NCBI GenBank assembly: GCA_964057225.1
Contig: OZ059897.1
Coordinates: 4,898,001-4,962,000 of the forward strand
Length of the DNA stretch: 64,000 bases
Direction of reading: 5' to 3'
Origin: Auanema rhodensis
Lineage: Eukaryota > Nematoda > Chromadorea > Rhabditida > Rhabditidae
In this document: one piece after another, positions 30,101 through 39,586 of the stretch
Numbering within the stretch: position 1 is the first letter of the stretch
Layout: every line of letters starts with the position of its first letter
Program-made: the position numbers and the translations under genes
Notes under the pieces: model-generated
The model's database searches: none
Seen by the model: only the letters and a program-made list of their open reading frames with translations
What the model was told of the DNA's origin: nothing

Positions 30101-31423
30101 TTTTAGACTAATATGGACATGGGGAATCTAATTTTGAAAACCGCATCTCTTTATCTTTCACGTGAAGCGAGTTACATACCAAGTGCACATCACGTGTACA
30201 TTTAATTAGCATAAATTAAAGTTCACGTAAATTTCAAAGTCATGGTTACCATGCACCAATATCAATAAAAATTTGTTTTTAGACTAATATGGTCATGGGG
30301 AATCTAATTTTGAAAACCGCATCTCTTTATCTTTCACGTGAAGCAAGTCACATACCAAGTGCACATCACGTGCACATTTAATTAGCATAAATTAAAGTTC
30401 ACGTAAATTTCAAACTCATGGTTACCATGCACCAATATCAATAAAAATTTGTTTTTAGACTAATATGGACATGGGGAAACTAATTTTGAAAACCGCATCT
30501 CTTTATCTTTCACGTGAAGCAAGTCACATACCAAGTGCACATCACGTGCACATTTAATTAGCATAAATTAAAGTTCACGTAAATTTCAAACTCATGGTTA
30601 CCATGCACCAATATCAATAAAAATTTGTTTTTAGACTAATATGGACATGGGGAATCTAATTTTGAAAACCGCATCTCTTTATCTTTCACGTGAAGTGAGT
30701 TACATACCAAGTGCACATCACGTGTACATTTAATTAGCATAAATTAAAGTTCACGTAAATTTCAAAGTCATGGTTACCATGCACCAATATCAATAAAAAT
30801 TTGTTTTTAGACTAATATGGTCATGGGGAATCTAATTTTGAAAACCGCATCTCTTTATCTTTCACGTGAAGCAAGTCACATACCAAGTGCACATCACGTG
30901 CACATTTAATTAGCATAAATTAAAGTTCACGTAAATTTCAAACTCATGGTTACCATGCACCAATATCAATAAAAATTTGTTTTTAGACTAATATGGACAT
31001 GGGGAATCTAATTTTGAAAACCGCATCTCTTTATCTTTCACGTGAAGTGAGTTACATACCAAGTGCACATCACGTGTACATTTAATTAGCATAAATTAAA
31101 GTTCACGTAAATTTCAAAGTCATGGTTACCATGCACCAATAACAATAAAAATTTGTTTTTAGACTAATATGGACATGGGGAATCTAATTTTGAAAACCGC
31201 ATCTCTTTATCTTTCACGTGAAGCGAGTTACATACCAAGTGCACATCACGTGTACATTTAATTAGCATAAATTAAAGTTCACGTAAATTTCAAAGTCATG
31301 GTTACCATGCACCAATATCAATAAAAATTTGTTTTTAGACTAATATGGACATGGGGAATCTAATTTTGAAAACCGCATCTCTTTATCTTTCACGTGAAGC
31401 GAGTTACATACCAAGTGCACATC

Positions 31424-31427
31424 ACGT
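31424..31427. repeat. Target-site duplication ACGT, left side of LINE copy 1
   Basis: The satellite monomer is interrupted after catcACGT. The same four bases resume the monomer at 36018-36021 (ACGTgaacattt). Removing the LINE and one ACGT restores a normal cacgtgaac-type monomer in 176-bp phase, so 4 bp is the longest duplication the sequence supports. Confidence 0.75.
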
Positions 31428-31637
31428 TCATTCCGCGATTTGACCCCATTCCGCGATTTGACCTCGTCTTGGGTGGTCGACTCCTGCTCGTGTCTCTCTG
31501 CATCCCATAACGCCGGACTGGTTTTGCAAGGTACGCTTTCTTCTTTTTCTTCTAATTTTAATCCTTTTTCAATTTTCTTCTTCTTTTTTTTCTTTACTTC
31601 CTATTACTTCTTTTTTTCTCTACTTTTTCACTTAACC
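31428..31637 (+). promoter_or_regulatory. 5' UTR of LINE copy 1
   Basis: This is 210 bp from the satellite junction to the first ATG of ORF1. It opens with two 18-bp near-identical repeats and ends in a strongly pyrimidine-rich stretch (about 31545-31630, with several runs of T and TTC). LINE 5' UTRs normally hold an internal promoter. I see no clear TATA box, so that role is assumed. The reading frame of ORF1 stays open through this region but has no ATG; translated it would give a low-complexity Phe/Ser stretch, which argues for non-coding. Confidence 0.7.
31430..31465 (+). repeat. 18-bp tandem doublet at the LINE 5' end
   Basis: The sequence attccgcgatttgacccc at 31430-31447 is followed directly by a copy with one change (cccc to cctc) at 31448-31465. 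Only TC precedes it at the junction. It may be a promoter repeat, or 5'-end material added during reverse transcription. Confidence 0.9.
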
Positions 31638-32702
31638 ATGTCTCACGTAACTAACGAGTTTCTTACTACTGCCCTCGAATCACTTTCCGATTCTCTACAT
31701 AACTCTTTTGCTGAACTATCAGTACAAATAAGAAACGAGCTCAGTAGTATCAAAACCGCAGTTGCATCGCATGACTCACGCATAAAACTCATCGAAACCG
31801 ATTTCAAATTGCGTCTCGAAAAGTTGGAGCAAAAGTTAACTCAACTCTCTTGCACTATTCCTAACACCATCAATAACTCACCTCTTTTTTCTTCTTCCAA
31901 TGTTGCATGCCAAATCCAAAAAATTAGAACAGAGGAGACAAAGTACGATTATCGTTCTAAGAGAGCCCTCTGGTTCCGTGTACCAGTCTCTTGCCCTGAC
32001 TTACCTTCTGACCCTTCTTCTTTACTGAAACTGGTCATTGAAAAATCCAACGACGCTACTTTGTCAACTCTCCTTAACACTAACCAAATAACCATTGCAC
32101 GTTGCATCCTCAAATCAAAATCCCCAGGCCCACTCATTATTACTTGTCCATCGGTTGAATTGCGGGACAAAATAATAGCATGTATCAAAGCAAATAAGAC
32201 TAAATGTTTTGAATTTTTATCTAAAACTTTTGTACGTCGCGACTATTTTCCTTTTGAAATTCAACTGGAAAATAACCTTCGCGAGGAAGCAAAAGAAAAA
32301 AATAAAAACAACACTAAGTCCGTCTTCTTGGTGCGAGATCTTCGACTTATTGAAGTTACCCGTAATACAACCGATCCTCCAAACTCTCAAATAGCTCCTA
32401 CTTCCTCTTGTAATCAAACCCCTAAAATACCTTCTGTTCACAACGCTCCTTTATCAACACTTCACTCTCAAACTATCACATCCCCAACCCTTTTTTCTAG
32501 CCCCCCTTGTAAATCTGGTAGAATAAGCCGGTCGAAGGAAAGACAGAACCGCACGTCGAAAGATAAGCGTTCTTCTGTTAGCCCAAGACGACGCAAAAAT
32601 CCACCACGATTTGCAAAGTTAACCTCAGATCAAATAACCAGGTCTGTCAGCATGAACCCTGCATCTCAACGTGTTGCGTCTGACAAAATGTCCTTTCGTT
32701 AA
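31638..32702 (+). CDS. LINE ORF1 protein, nucleic-acid-binding type (354 aa), copy 1
   Basis: This likely forms the RNA-binding partner of the retrotransposon RNP. I start it at the first in-frame ATG (31638, context accATGt). The frame is open back to a TTG at 31440, but the added 66 residues would be Phe/Ser-rich translated UTR. Residues about 20-72 look like an amphipathic coiled coil (NSFAELSVQIRNELSSIK and a Leu-rich EKLEQKL region). Residues about 105-185 have the layout of an RRM-like fold (ALWFRVPV, PGPLIITCPS, ELRDKII). Residues about 195-240 (FVRRDYFP to VFLVRDLRLIEV) resemble the conserved C-terminal part of L1-like ORF1 proteins. A Ser/Thr/Pro linker and a basic tail (SRSKERQNR, SPRRRKNPPR) follow. 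There are no CCHC zinc knuckles. The domain calls are by eye; family-level identity is likely, exact clade uncertain. The stop at 32700-32702 lies inside the ORF2 frame. Confidence 0.85.
   Translation: MSHVTNEFLTTALESLSDSLHNSFAELSVQIRNELSSIKTAVASHDSRIKLIETDFKLRLEKLEQKLTQLSCTIPNTINNSPLFSSSNVACQIQKIRTEETKYDYRSKRALWFRVPVSCPDLPSDPSSLLKLVIEKSNDATLSTLLNTNQITIARCILKSKSPGPLIITCPSVELRDKIIACIKANKTKCFEFLSKTFVRRDYFPFEIQLENNLREEAKEKNKNNTKSVFLVRDLRLIEVTRNTTDPPNSQIAPTSSCNQTPKIPSVHNAPLSTLHSQTITSPTLFSSPPCKSGRISRSKERQNRTSKDKRSSVSPRRRKNPPRFAKLTSDQITRSVSMNPASQRVASDKMSFR
32656..32702 (+). promoter_or_regulatory. ORF1/ORF2 overlap and candidate recoding or reinitiation site, copy 1
   Basis: The ORF2 frame opens after a TGA at 32653-32655 and overlaps ORF1 by 47 nt in the +1 frame. 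It contains no ATG; its possible near-cognate starts are CTG, GTG and TTG. The ORF1 end reads TCC TTT CGT TAA C, and a +1 slip there would enter ORF2. Termination-reinitiation is an alternative. The mechanism is inference. Confidence 0.6.
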
Positions 32703-35526
32703 CATTGTCTCGTCCTCAACCCCTCTTGTCTCTCCTAACCCTACCAGCTTCTCAGTTCAGTGTTTTAATGCACGATCTATTCTCAACAAACTTCATTCAC
32801 TATCTCACGTTATTTCCTTATCCTCTCCTGATATAATTGCTATATCAGAATCTTGGCTTTTTCCAGAGTTCGATACCCACCTACTTCCGTGCAAAGATAC
32901 TTACTCTATTTTTAGAGCCGATAGGTGTACCTCACGTGGTGGTGGCGTTGTCCTCTATGTAAAAAACCATGTCAAAGTCTGTCTCCTTTCTTGCTCTTCC
33001 CCTCAATCTTCCATACAATTTATTAACTTACTCATTCCTTCACTTAATACTGTTTTTTCACTTTGTTATCGCCCTCCATCAGCTTCTCATTCAGACTTTA
33101 TTTTGTTTCTAACTGATCTACGTAAACAAATTTCCAGACGATCGTTTTTTCTAACAGGTGATCTAAATTTCCCTAAAATCAATTGGGATCTCGGTGTTTG
33201 CTCACAACCATGCTCCTCTAGTAAATCTATTCTTCAATTTCTCAACGACTGCTGTTCTTACCAATTAGTAAAGTTCCCTACTAGAGGCAACAACATTCTC
33301 GATTATGTTATCACCGACAACATATCTAGCGTAGTCAACATAGCTCGTTCTTCTCCCCTCGGTTCCTCGGATCATCATTCTGTTGTTTTCCATATTGTCT
33401 CTGATACTTCTCAGCTAGCTACGGCGATCAACTCTTCTGATATTTCTTCTTCGGCAGCACTTCCTATGTTTTCTGATCGTAATTTTCAAGCTGCCGATTA
33501 CAACTTCATCAACCATAAACTAGCCAACATAGATTTTGCTAGTCATCTTTCCGGTCTTACTCCTTTAGACTCTTATTCCAAATTTATTCACATTCTTCAC
33601 TCGGTCATCGATTGCTGCGTACCCAGGAAACAAGAAAGAAGAAAAAAGAAGATTGACCGAGATATCTCTAAACTCTCTTCTCACATTAACAAACTTAGCT
33701 CCTCTTTTCATCATCATGATGAATCCCGCCGTAAAAAACTATCTCTTTCTCTTGATAAACTTATCAAGAATAGATTGGCTTCGGAAGAAGAACGTATTGC
33801 TAATTATAACAATTCAAAACTTTTTTACCGCTTCTGCAGAACTCGTCTGGGCGGCAACACTTCAGATATCCCTAATCTCAAAATAGATAATAATTCTGTT
33901 TCGTCTGATTCTGACAAAGCTTCTATCTTTGCCAGTACCTTCTCTGTTCACCCTCTCCCTATCTCTTCAGCTCATGCTCCTATTTCTTCTTCTTCTGGTA
34001 TCATCGATTTCATTGATGTGTCTCCGCTCAACGTTTACAAAATTCTCTGTCAGTTACCTCTCCGGGTATCAACCTCTCCTGACGGAATCCCTTATTTTTT
34101 CCTAAAAAATTGTGCTTCTACTATTTCTCAGCCTCTAGCCTTTGTCTTTCACAATCTTCTTGTCTCCTCCTCTTGCCCTGCTGACTGGAAAACAGCTTGG
34201 ATTCGTCCTGTTCTTAAATCAGGACTCTCTTCCAACCCGGCTAATTATCGTCCTATTTCTCTTACATCCAGTCTCTCTAAAGTTTTTGAACGTCTCCTGC
34301 GTTCACCTCTTCTTGACTTTGGTATTTCCTCCGGTTTTATTTCACCCAATCAGTTTGCCTTTCTTCCAAAACGCAATACTGTATCGGCAATTCTTAGTAG
34401 TCATGTTCTCTGGAGATCTGCTGTGGACAAGAAAAAACCTGTTTATGTTGCCTTTATTGATTTTTCCAAGGCTTTCGATCTTATAAATCATTCTGTTCTT
34501 TTGACTAAACTAAAATCAATTGGTATCGACGGCTGTATCCACTCCTTCCTCAAAAACTTTATTACTAATAGATCTTTCTCCGTATTGGTTAATTATTCTC
34601 TATCCGCCACCAGTCATTTGCCCTGCGGAGTTCCACAAGGGACTGTTCTGGGTCCACTACTTTTCCTATTCTACATAAATGATATTACGTCAAATTTACC
34701 TGATGACGTACATCCAACTCTCTATGCGGACGACCTTAAACTCAGCAGCACTAATCCTATAAGTTTACAATTGGCCTTGAATAATCTGAAAAATTGGTGT
34801 CTATTAAACGGTATGAAGGTAAATACCTCTAAATCTAAAGTAATGATTATATCTAGTACTACTACATCAAGATTGAACACAATTTTCAAATTTGGCGACA
34901 TCTCGTTAGCCACAGTATCAACATACAAAGATCTTGGTGTATGTACAGACTATAATCTTTCCTTCAATAGCCACATAAATAGAATATCTAACATTGCTGC
35001 TCACAAATGTCGTGTTATCTTGCGTTGTTTTTACTCAAGATCACCAACCTTGATGTTTAAACTCTTTTGCTGTTATATCAGACCTATATTGGAATATGCC
35101 TCAGTTGTATGGTCTCCCCAAAACAACAAAGATAAAGCACGCATTGAGTCTATACAAAAAAAATTCTTAAACGCTATTTTTAAGAGAGCCGAAATAGCTT
35201 TGGATTACAAAAACCAGCTATTGTTTCTTGGAGCTAAGGAACTATCTTTTAGAAGATCGATAATTGATCTAGTCTTTTATCATAATCAGATAACCAAAAA
35301 CATTCCAGAAAACAGCCTCAATTTTTTTACTGTCAAGCACTATGCTCATTCACTTCGTAGACATCTATGGAATGTTGAATATCCTGATCTTTGGAAAAGC
35401 GAAACAAGAACTGGAATTGAATACAGAGCTATTCAAACCTGGAACACTCTTCCTGAGAGCATCGTTCAACTGAGAAACACCGTCAGCTTCAAAAAACATC
35501 TATCTATTATTTTAAATGATTTTTAA
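32671..35526 (+). CDS. LINE ORF2 polyprotein: APE endonuclease and reverse transcriptase (951 aa), copy 1
   Basis: This is the enzyme for target-primed reverse transcription. Residues are numbered from the GTG at 32671. The APE-type endonuclease covers about residues 27-240: FNARS (N33), SESW (E60), YRPPS (133-137), GDLNF (D164, N166), LDYVITD (210-216) and SDHHSV (D234, H235). The linker at about 316-390 is Lys/Arg-rich. The reverse transcriptase covers about 455-770: NYRPISL (525-531), NQFAFLP (560-566), AFIDFSKAFD with D597 (594-603), CGVPQGTVLGPLL (652-664) and YADD (685-688, D687/D688). The C-terminal region has the WSPQN and TWNTLP blocks common in this supergroup, and no RNase H or knuckle is apparent. 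No catalytic residue I can check is missing. The first Met is residue 266, inside the protein and after the endonuclease, so the start is not a standard ATG. Length fits the family. Confidence 0.93.
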   Translation: MLRLTKCPFVNIVSSSTPLVSPNPTSFSVQCFNARSILNKLHSLSHVISLSSPDIIAISESWLFPEFDTHLLPCKDTYSIFRADRCTSRGGGVVLYVKNHVKVCLLSCSSPQSSIQFINLLIPSLNTVFSLCYRPPSASHSDFILFLTDLRKQISRRSFFLTGDLNFPKINWDLGVCSQPCSSSKSILQFLNDCCSYQLVKFPTRGNNILDYVITDNISSVVNIARSSPLGSSDHHSVVFHIVSDTSQLATAINSSDISSSAALPMFSDRNFQAADYNFINHKLANIDFASHLSGLTPLDSYSKFIHILHSVIDCCVPRKQERRKKKIDRDISKLSSHINKLSSSFHHHDESRRKKLSLSLDKLIKNRLASEEERIANYNNSKLFYRFCRTRLGGNTSDIPNLKIDNNSVSSDSDKASIFASTFSVHPLPISSAHAPISSSSGIIDFIDVSPLNVYKILCQLPLRVSTSPDGIPYFFLKNCASTISQPLAFVFHNLLVSSSCPADWKTAWIRPVLKSGLSSNPANYRPISLTSSLSKVFERLLRSPLLDFGISSGFISPNQFAFLPKRNTVSAILSSHVLWRSAVDKKKPVYVAFIDFSKAFDLINHSVLLTKLKSIGIDGCIHSFLKNFITNRSFSVLVNYSLSATSHLPCGVPQGTVLGPLLFLFYINDITSNLPDDVHPTLYADDLKLSSTNPISLQLALNNLKNWCLLNGMKVNTSKSKVMIISSTTTSRLNTIFKFGDISLATVSTYKDLGVCTDYNLSFNSHINRISNIAAHKCRVILRCFYSRSPTLMFKLFCCYIRPILEYASVVWSPQNNKDKARIESIQKKFLNAIFKRAEIALDYKNQLLFLGAKELSFRRSIIDLVFYHNQITKNIPENSLNFFTVKHYAHSLRRHLWNVEYPDLWKSETRTGIEYRAIQTWNTLPESIVQLRNTVSFKKHLSIILNDF

Positions 35527-35770
35527 TCTGTTTCTTGTTAATGTAACTTGAAATCTTGTCCATGTATATATTTTTTTTTCTTTTACTAGCATTTGTGCCT
35601 AACTGCATGTTATGGTTGGATAGTTTCCTAGTTTACTTCTGAGACCTGTTACTACGTATCGAATCCTATAGACATTAGTCATATGGATGGAGCGTTAGTT
35701 ACCTCTCACTGTCAGAACGGGCTCGACTCAAGTCAAGAGTTCCACCGCACCTGTCAGAATACTACAGAGG

Positions 35771-35787
35771 TCAGTGATCTTCACTGA
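35771..35787 (+). other. Perfect 7-bp stem-loop in the LINE 3' UTR
   Basis: TCAGTGA and TCACTGA are perfect inverted arms around a 3-nt loop (TCT). The hairpin lies about 230 bp before the 3' end. A role in reverse-transcriptase recognition is possible but unproven. Confidence 0.65.
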
Positions 35788-36002
35788 ACAAATTTTCTCT
35801 CCTTTACCAAACTAGAACTTCAAAACTTTAACACACCAGTGGTGCTGTACGCTATCATAATGAAAGGAAATATGCAGGACTCGTTTTCTTTAAACATATT
35901 AAGTCGATTATTATGTATGTTTGTATTGTAAGGTTCTTCTGTATTTCTACAATTTTCCGCTATTTATTAACATTGTTTCCGCTCTTAACCTGTGATTCGA
36001 AC

Positions 36003-36008
36003 AATAAA
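36003..36008 (+). terminator. Polyadenylation signal AATAAA of LINE copy 1
   Basis: This is a canonical AATAAA with 9 bp to the element end. The distance is shorter than the usual 10-30 nt to a cleavage site but fits an element that ends at or near its own cleavage point. Confidence 0.6.
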
Positions 36009-36017
36009 CCCGTTCAA

Positions 36018-36021
36018 ACGT
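36018..36021. repeat. Target-site duplication ACGT, right side of LINE copy 1
   Basis: The satellite resumes as ACGTgaacatttaatt. The cacgtgaac subtype is the same as in the intact monomers near 1540, 5413, 11218, 26846 and 63317, which identifies the target monomer type. Confidence 0.75.
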
Positions 36022-39000
36022 GAACATTTAATTAGCATAAATTAAAGTTCACGTAAATTTCAAAGTCATGGTTACCATGCACCAATATCAATAAAAATTT
36101 GTTTTTAGACTAATATGGACATGAGGAATCTAATTTTGAAAACCGCATCTCTTTATCTTTCACGTGAAGTGAGTTACATACCAAGTGCACATCACGTGTA
36201 CATTTAATTAGCATAAATTAAAGTTCACGTAAATTTCAAAGTCATGGTTACCATGCACCAATATCAATAAAAATTTGTTTTTAGACTAATATGGACATGG
36301 GGAATCTAATTTTGAAAACCGCATCTCTTTATCTTTCACGTGAAGCAAGTTACATACCAAGTGCACATCACGTGTACATTTAATTAGCATAAATTAAAGT
36401 TCACGTAAATTTCAAAGTCATGGTTACCATGCACCAATATCAATAAAAATTTGTTTTTAGACTAATATGGACATGGGGAATCTAATTTTGAAAACCGCAT
36501 CTCTTTATCTTTCACGTGAAGCGAGTTACATACCAAGTGCACATCACGTGTACATTTAATTAGCATAAATTAAAGTTCACGTAAATTTCAAAGTCATGGT
36601 TACCATGCACCAATATCAATAAAAATTTGTTTTTAGACTAATATGGACATGGGGAATCTAATTTTGAAAACCGCATCTCTTTATCTTTCACGTGAAGCAA
36701 GTTACATACCAAGTGCACATCACGTGTACATTTAATTAGCATAAATTAAAGTTCACGTAAATTTCAAAGTCATGGTTACCATGCACCAATATCAATACAA
36801 AATTGGTTTTAGACTAATATGGACATGGGGAATCTAATTTTGAAAACCGCATCTCTTTATCTTTCACGTGAAGCAAGTTACATACCAAGTGCACATCACG
36901 TGTACATTTAATTAGCATAAATTAAAGTTCACGTAAATTTCAAAGTCATGGTTACCATGCACCAATATCAATAAAAATTTGTTTTTAGACTAATATGGAC
37001 ATGGGGAATCTAATTTTGAAAACCGCATCTCTTTATCTTTCACGTGAAGCGAGTTACATACCAAGTGCACATCACGTGTACATTTAATTAGCATAAATTA
37101 AAGTTCACGTAAATTTCAAAGTCATGGTTACCATGCACCAATATCAATAAAAATTTGTTTTTAGACTAATATGGACATGGGGAATCTAATTTTGAAAACC
37201 GCATCTCTTTATCTTTCACGTGAAGCGAGTTACATACCAAGTGCACATCACGTGTACATTTAATTAGCATAAATTAAAGTTCACGTAAATTTCAAAGTCA
37301 TGGTTACCATGCACCAATATCAATAAAAATTTGTTTTTAGACTAATATGGACATGGGGAATCTAATTTTGAAAACCGCATCTCTTTATCTTTCACGTGAA
37401 GTGAGTTACATACCAAGTGCACATCACGTGTACATTTAATTAGCATAAATTAAAGTTCACGTAAATTTCAAAGTCATGGTTACCATGCACCAATATCAAT
37501 AAAAATTTGTTTTTAGACTAATATGGACATGGGGAATCTAATTTTGAAAACCGCATCTCTTTATCTTTCACGTGAAGCGAGTTACATACCAAGTGCACAT
37601 CACGTGTACATTTAATTAGCATAAATTAAAGTTCACGTAAATTTCAAAGTCATGGTTACCATGCACCAATATCAATAAAAATTTGTTTTTAGACTAATAT
37701 GGACATGGGGAAACTAATTTTGAAAACCGCATCTCTTTATCTTTCACGTGAAGCAAGTCACATACCAAGTGCACATCACGTGCACATTTAATTAGCATAA
37801 ATTAAAGTTCACGTAAATTTCAAACTCATGGTTACCATGCACCAATATCAATAAAAATTTGTTTTTAGACTAATATGGACATGGGGAATCTAATTTTGAA
37901 AACCGCATCTCTTTATCTTTCACGTGAAGTGAGTTACATACCAAGTGCACATCACGTGTACATTTAATTAGCATAAATTAAAGTTCACGTAAATTTCAAA
38001 GTCATGGTTACCATGCACCAATAACAATAAAAATTTGTTTTTAGACTAATATGGACATGGGGAATCTAATTTTGAAAACCGCATCTCTTTATCTTTCACG
38101 TGAAGCGAGTTACATACCAAGTGCACATCACGTGTACATTTAATTAGCATAAATTAAAGTTCACGTAAATTTCAAAGTCATGGTTACCATGCACCAATAT
38201 CAATAAAAATTTGTTTTTAGACTAATATGGACATGGGGAATCTAATTTTGAAAACCGCATCTCTTTATCTTTCACGTGAAGCGAGTTACATACCAAGTGC
38301 ACATCACGTGTACATTTAATTAGCATAAATTAAAGTTCACGTAAATTTCAAAGTCATGGTTACCATGCACCAATATCAATAAAAATTTGTTTTTAGACTA
38401 ATATGGTCATGGGGAATCTAATTTTGAAAACCGCATCTCTTTATCTTTCACGTGAAGCAAGTTACATACCAAGTGCACATCACGTGCACATTTAATTAGC
38501 ATAAATTAAAGTTCACGTAAATTTCAAACTCATGGTTACCATGCACCAATATCAATAAAAATTTGTTTTTAGACTAATATGGACATGGGGAAACTAATTT
38601 TGAAAACCGCATCTCTTTATCTTTCACGTGAAGCAAGTCACATACCAAGTGCACATCACGTGCACATTTAATTAGCATAAATTAAAGTTCACGTAAATTT
38701 CAAACTCATGGTTACCATGCACCAATATCAATAAAAATTTGTTTTTAGACTAATATGGACATGGGGAATCTAATTTTGAAAACCGCATCTCTTTATCTTT
38801 CACGTGAAGCGAGTTACATACCAAGTGCACATCACGTGTACATTTAATTAGCATAAATTAAAGTTCACGTAAATTTCAAAGTCATGGTTACCATGCACCA
38901 ATATCAATAAAAATTTGTTTTTAGACTAATATGGACATGGGGAAACTAATTTTGAAAACCGCATCTCTTTATCTTTCACGTGAAGCAAGTCACATACCAA

Positions 39001-39586
39001 GTGCACATCACGTGTACATTTAATTAGCATAAATTAAAGTTCACGTAAATTTCAAAGTCATGGTTACCATGCACCAATATCAATAAAAATTTGTTTTTAG
39101 ACTAATATGGTCATGGGGAATCTAATTTTGAAAACCGCATCTCTTTATCTTTCACGTGAAGCAAGTTACATACCAAGTGCACATCACGTGCACATTTAAT
39201 TAGCATAAATTAAAGTTCACGTAAATTTCAAACTCATGGTTACCATGCACCAATATCAATAAAAATTTGTTTTTAGACTAATATGGACATGGGGAAACTA
39301 ATTTTGAAAACCGCATCTCTTTATCTTTCACGTGAAGCAAGTCACATACCAAGTGCACATCACGTGCACATTTAATTAGCATAAATTAAAGTTCACGTAA
39401 ATTTCAAACTCATGGTTACCATGCACCAATATCAATAAAAATTTGTTTTTAGACTAATATGGACATGGGGAATCTAATTTTGAAAACCGCATCTCTTTAT
39501 CTTTCACGTGAAGTGAGTTACATACCAAGTGCACATCACGTGTACATTTAATTAGCATAAATTAAAGTTCACGTAAATTTCAAAGT

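Larger units (their letters stand above)
1..31427 (+). repeat. 176-bp satellite array, block 1 (about 178.7 monomers)
   Basis: This is a head-to-tail tandem array. The landmark CATGGTTACC recurs with its first C at 4, 180, 356 and so on to 31297. Spacing is always 176 bp except across two deletions: 34 bp at 14596/14597 and 1 bp near 17775. All monomers have the same orientation, and by eye most differ at only a few positions. Recurrent variants define subtypes: aatct or aaact after the gggg run; gaagcgag, gaagtgag, gaagagag, gaagcaagtt or gaagcaagtc; cacgtgtac, cacgtgcac or cacgtgaac; aaagtc or aaactc; caatatc or caataac. No open frame of gene length exists in it. The array enters at base 1 and stops at the LINE, so its true left end is outside the window. 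I do not recognise the satellite family by name. Confidence 0.98.
31428..36017 (+). mobile_element. Full-length non-LTR retrotransposon (APE-type LINE, CR1/Jockey supergroup), copy 1
   Basis: This 4,590-bp insertion has a 210-bp 5' UTR, an RNA-binding-type ORF1, an overlapping ORF2 with APE endonuclease and reverse transcriptase, and a 491-bp 3' UTR with AATAAA 9 bp before the end. It has no long terminal repeats, no integrase, no RNase H region I can recognise and no CCHC knuckle. The FNARS, SESW, YRPPS, GDLN and SDHHS endonuclease motifs and the C-terminal TWNTLP block resemble the CR1/L2/Rex1/Daphne/Jockey assemblage; I cannot fix the clade by eye. The 3' end has no poly(A) or obvious short tandem tail. 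Both ORFs are uninterrupted, so the element is young or selected. It interrupts one satellite monomer with a 4-bp ACGT duplication. Confidence 0.93.
35527..36017 (+). other. 3' UTR of LINE copy 1
   Basis: This 491-bp non-coding tail has a T9 run (35571-35579), the 9-bp direct repeat CTGTCAGAA (35709-35717 and 35751-35759), a perfect hairpin at 35771-35787 and AATAAA at 36003-36008. It ends cccgttcaa, directly against the right-hand ACGT, with no poly(A). LINE reverse transcriptases usually recognise structure near the RNA 3' end, so the 35700-35790 region is a candidate recognition site. Confidence 0.75.

Noticed and set aside
1-31427. CRISPR-like regularly spaced repeats
   Set aside because: The whole 176-bp unit repeats; there are no unique spacers between short repeats, and no cas genes are present. 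It is a tandem satellite.
31440-31637. N-terminal extension of ORF1 to a TTG at 31440 (66 extra residues)
   Set aside because: It has no ATG, would begin inside the 18-bp 5' doublet, and encodes a low-complexity Phe/Ser run from a pyrimidine-rich leader. The ATG at 31638 is the better start.
31949-32441. Small reverse-strand and alternate-frame open frames within ORF1 (also at 47983-48475)
   Set aside because: They are shadows of ORF1 with no recognisable domain and lie entirely inside it.
33653-34928. Small open frames overlapping ORF2 on both strands (also at 49687-50962)
   Set aside because: They overlap the endonuclease/reverse transcriptase frame throughout and show no protein motif of their own.
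35541-35579. Poly-T stretch as a reverse-strand poly(A) tail or a second insertion boundary
   Set aside because: It lies inside the 3' UTR in both copies without any target duplication or change of sequence type around it.
31428-36017. LTR retrotransposon or DNA transposon
   Set aside because: There are no terminal direct or inverted repeats and no integrase or transposase. Gene order and the APE endonuclease fit a non-LTR element.
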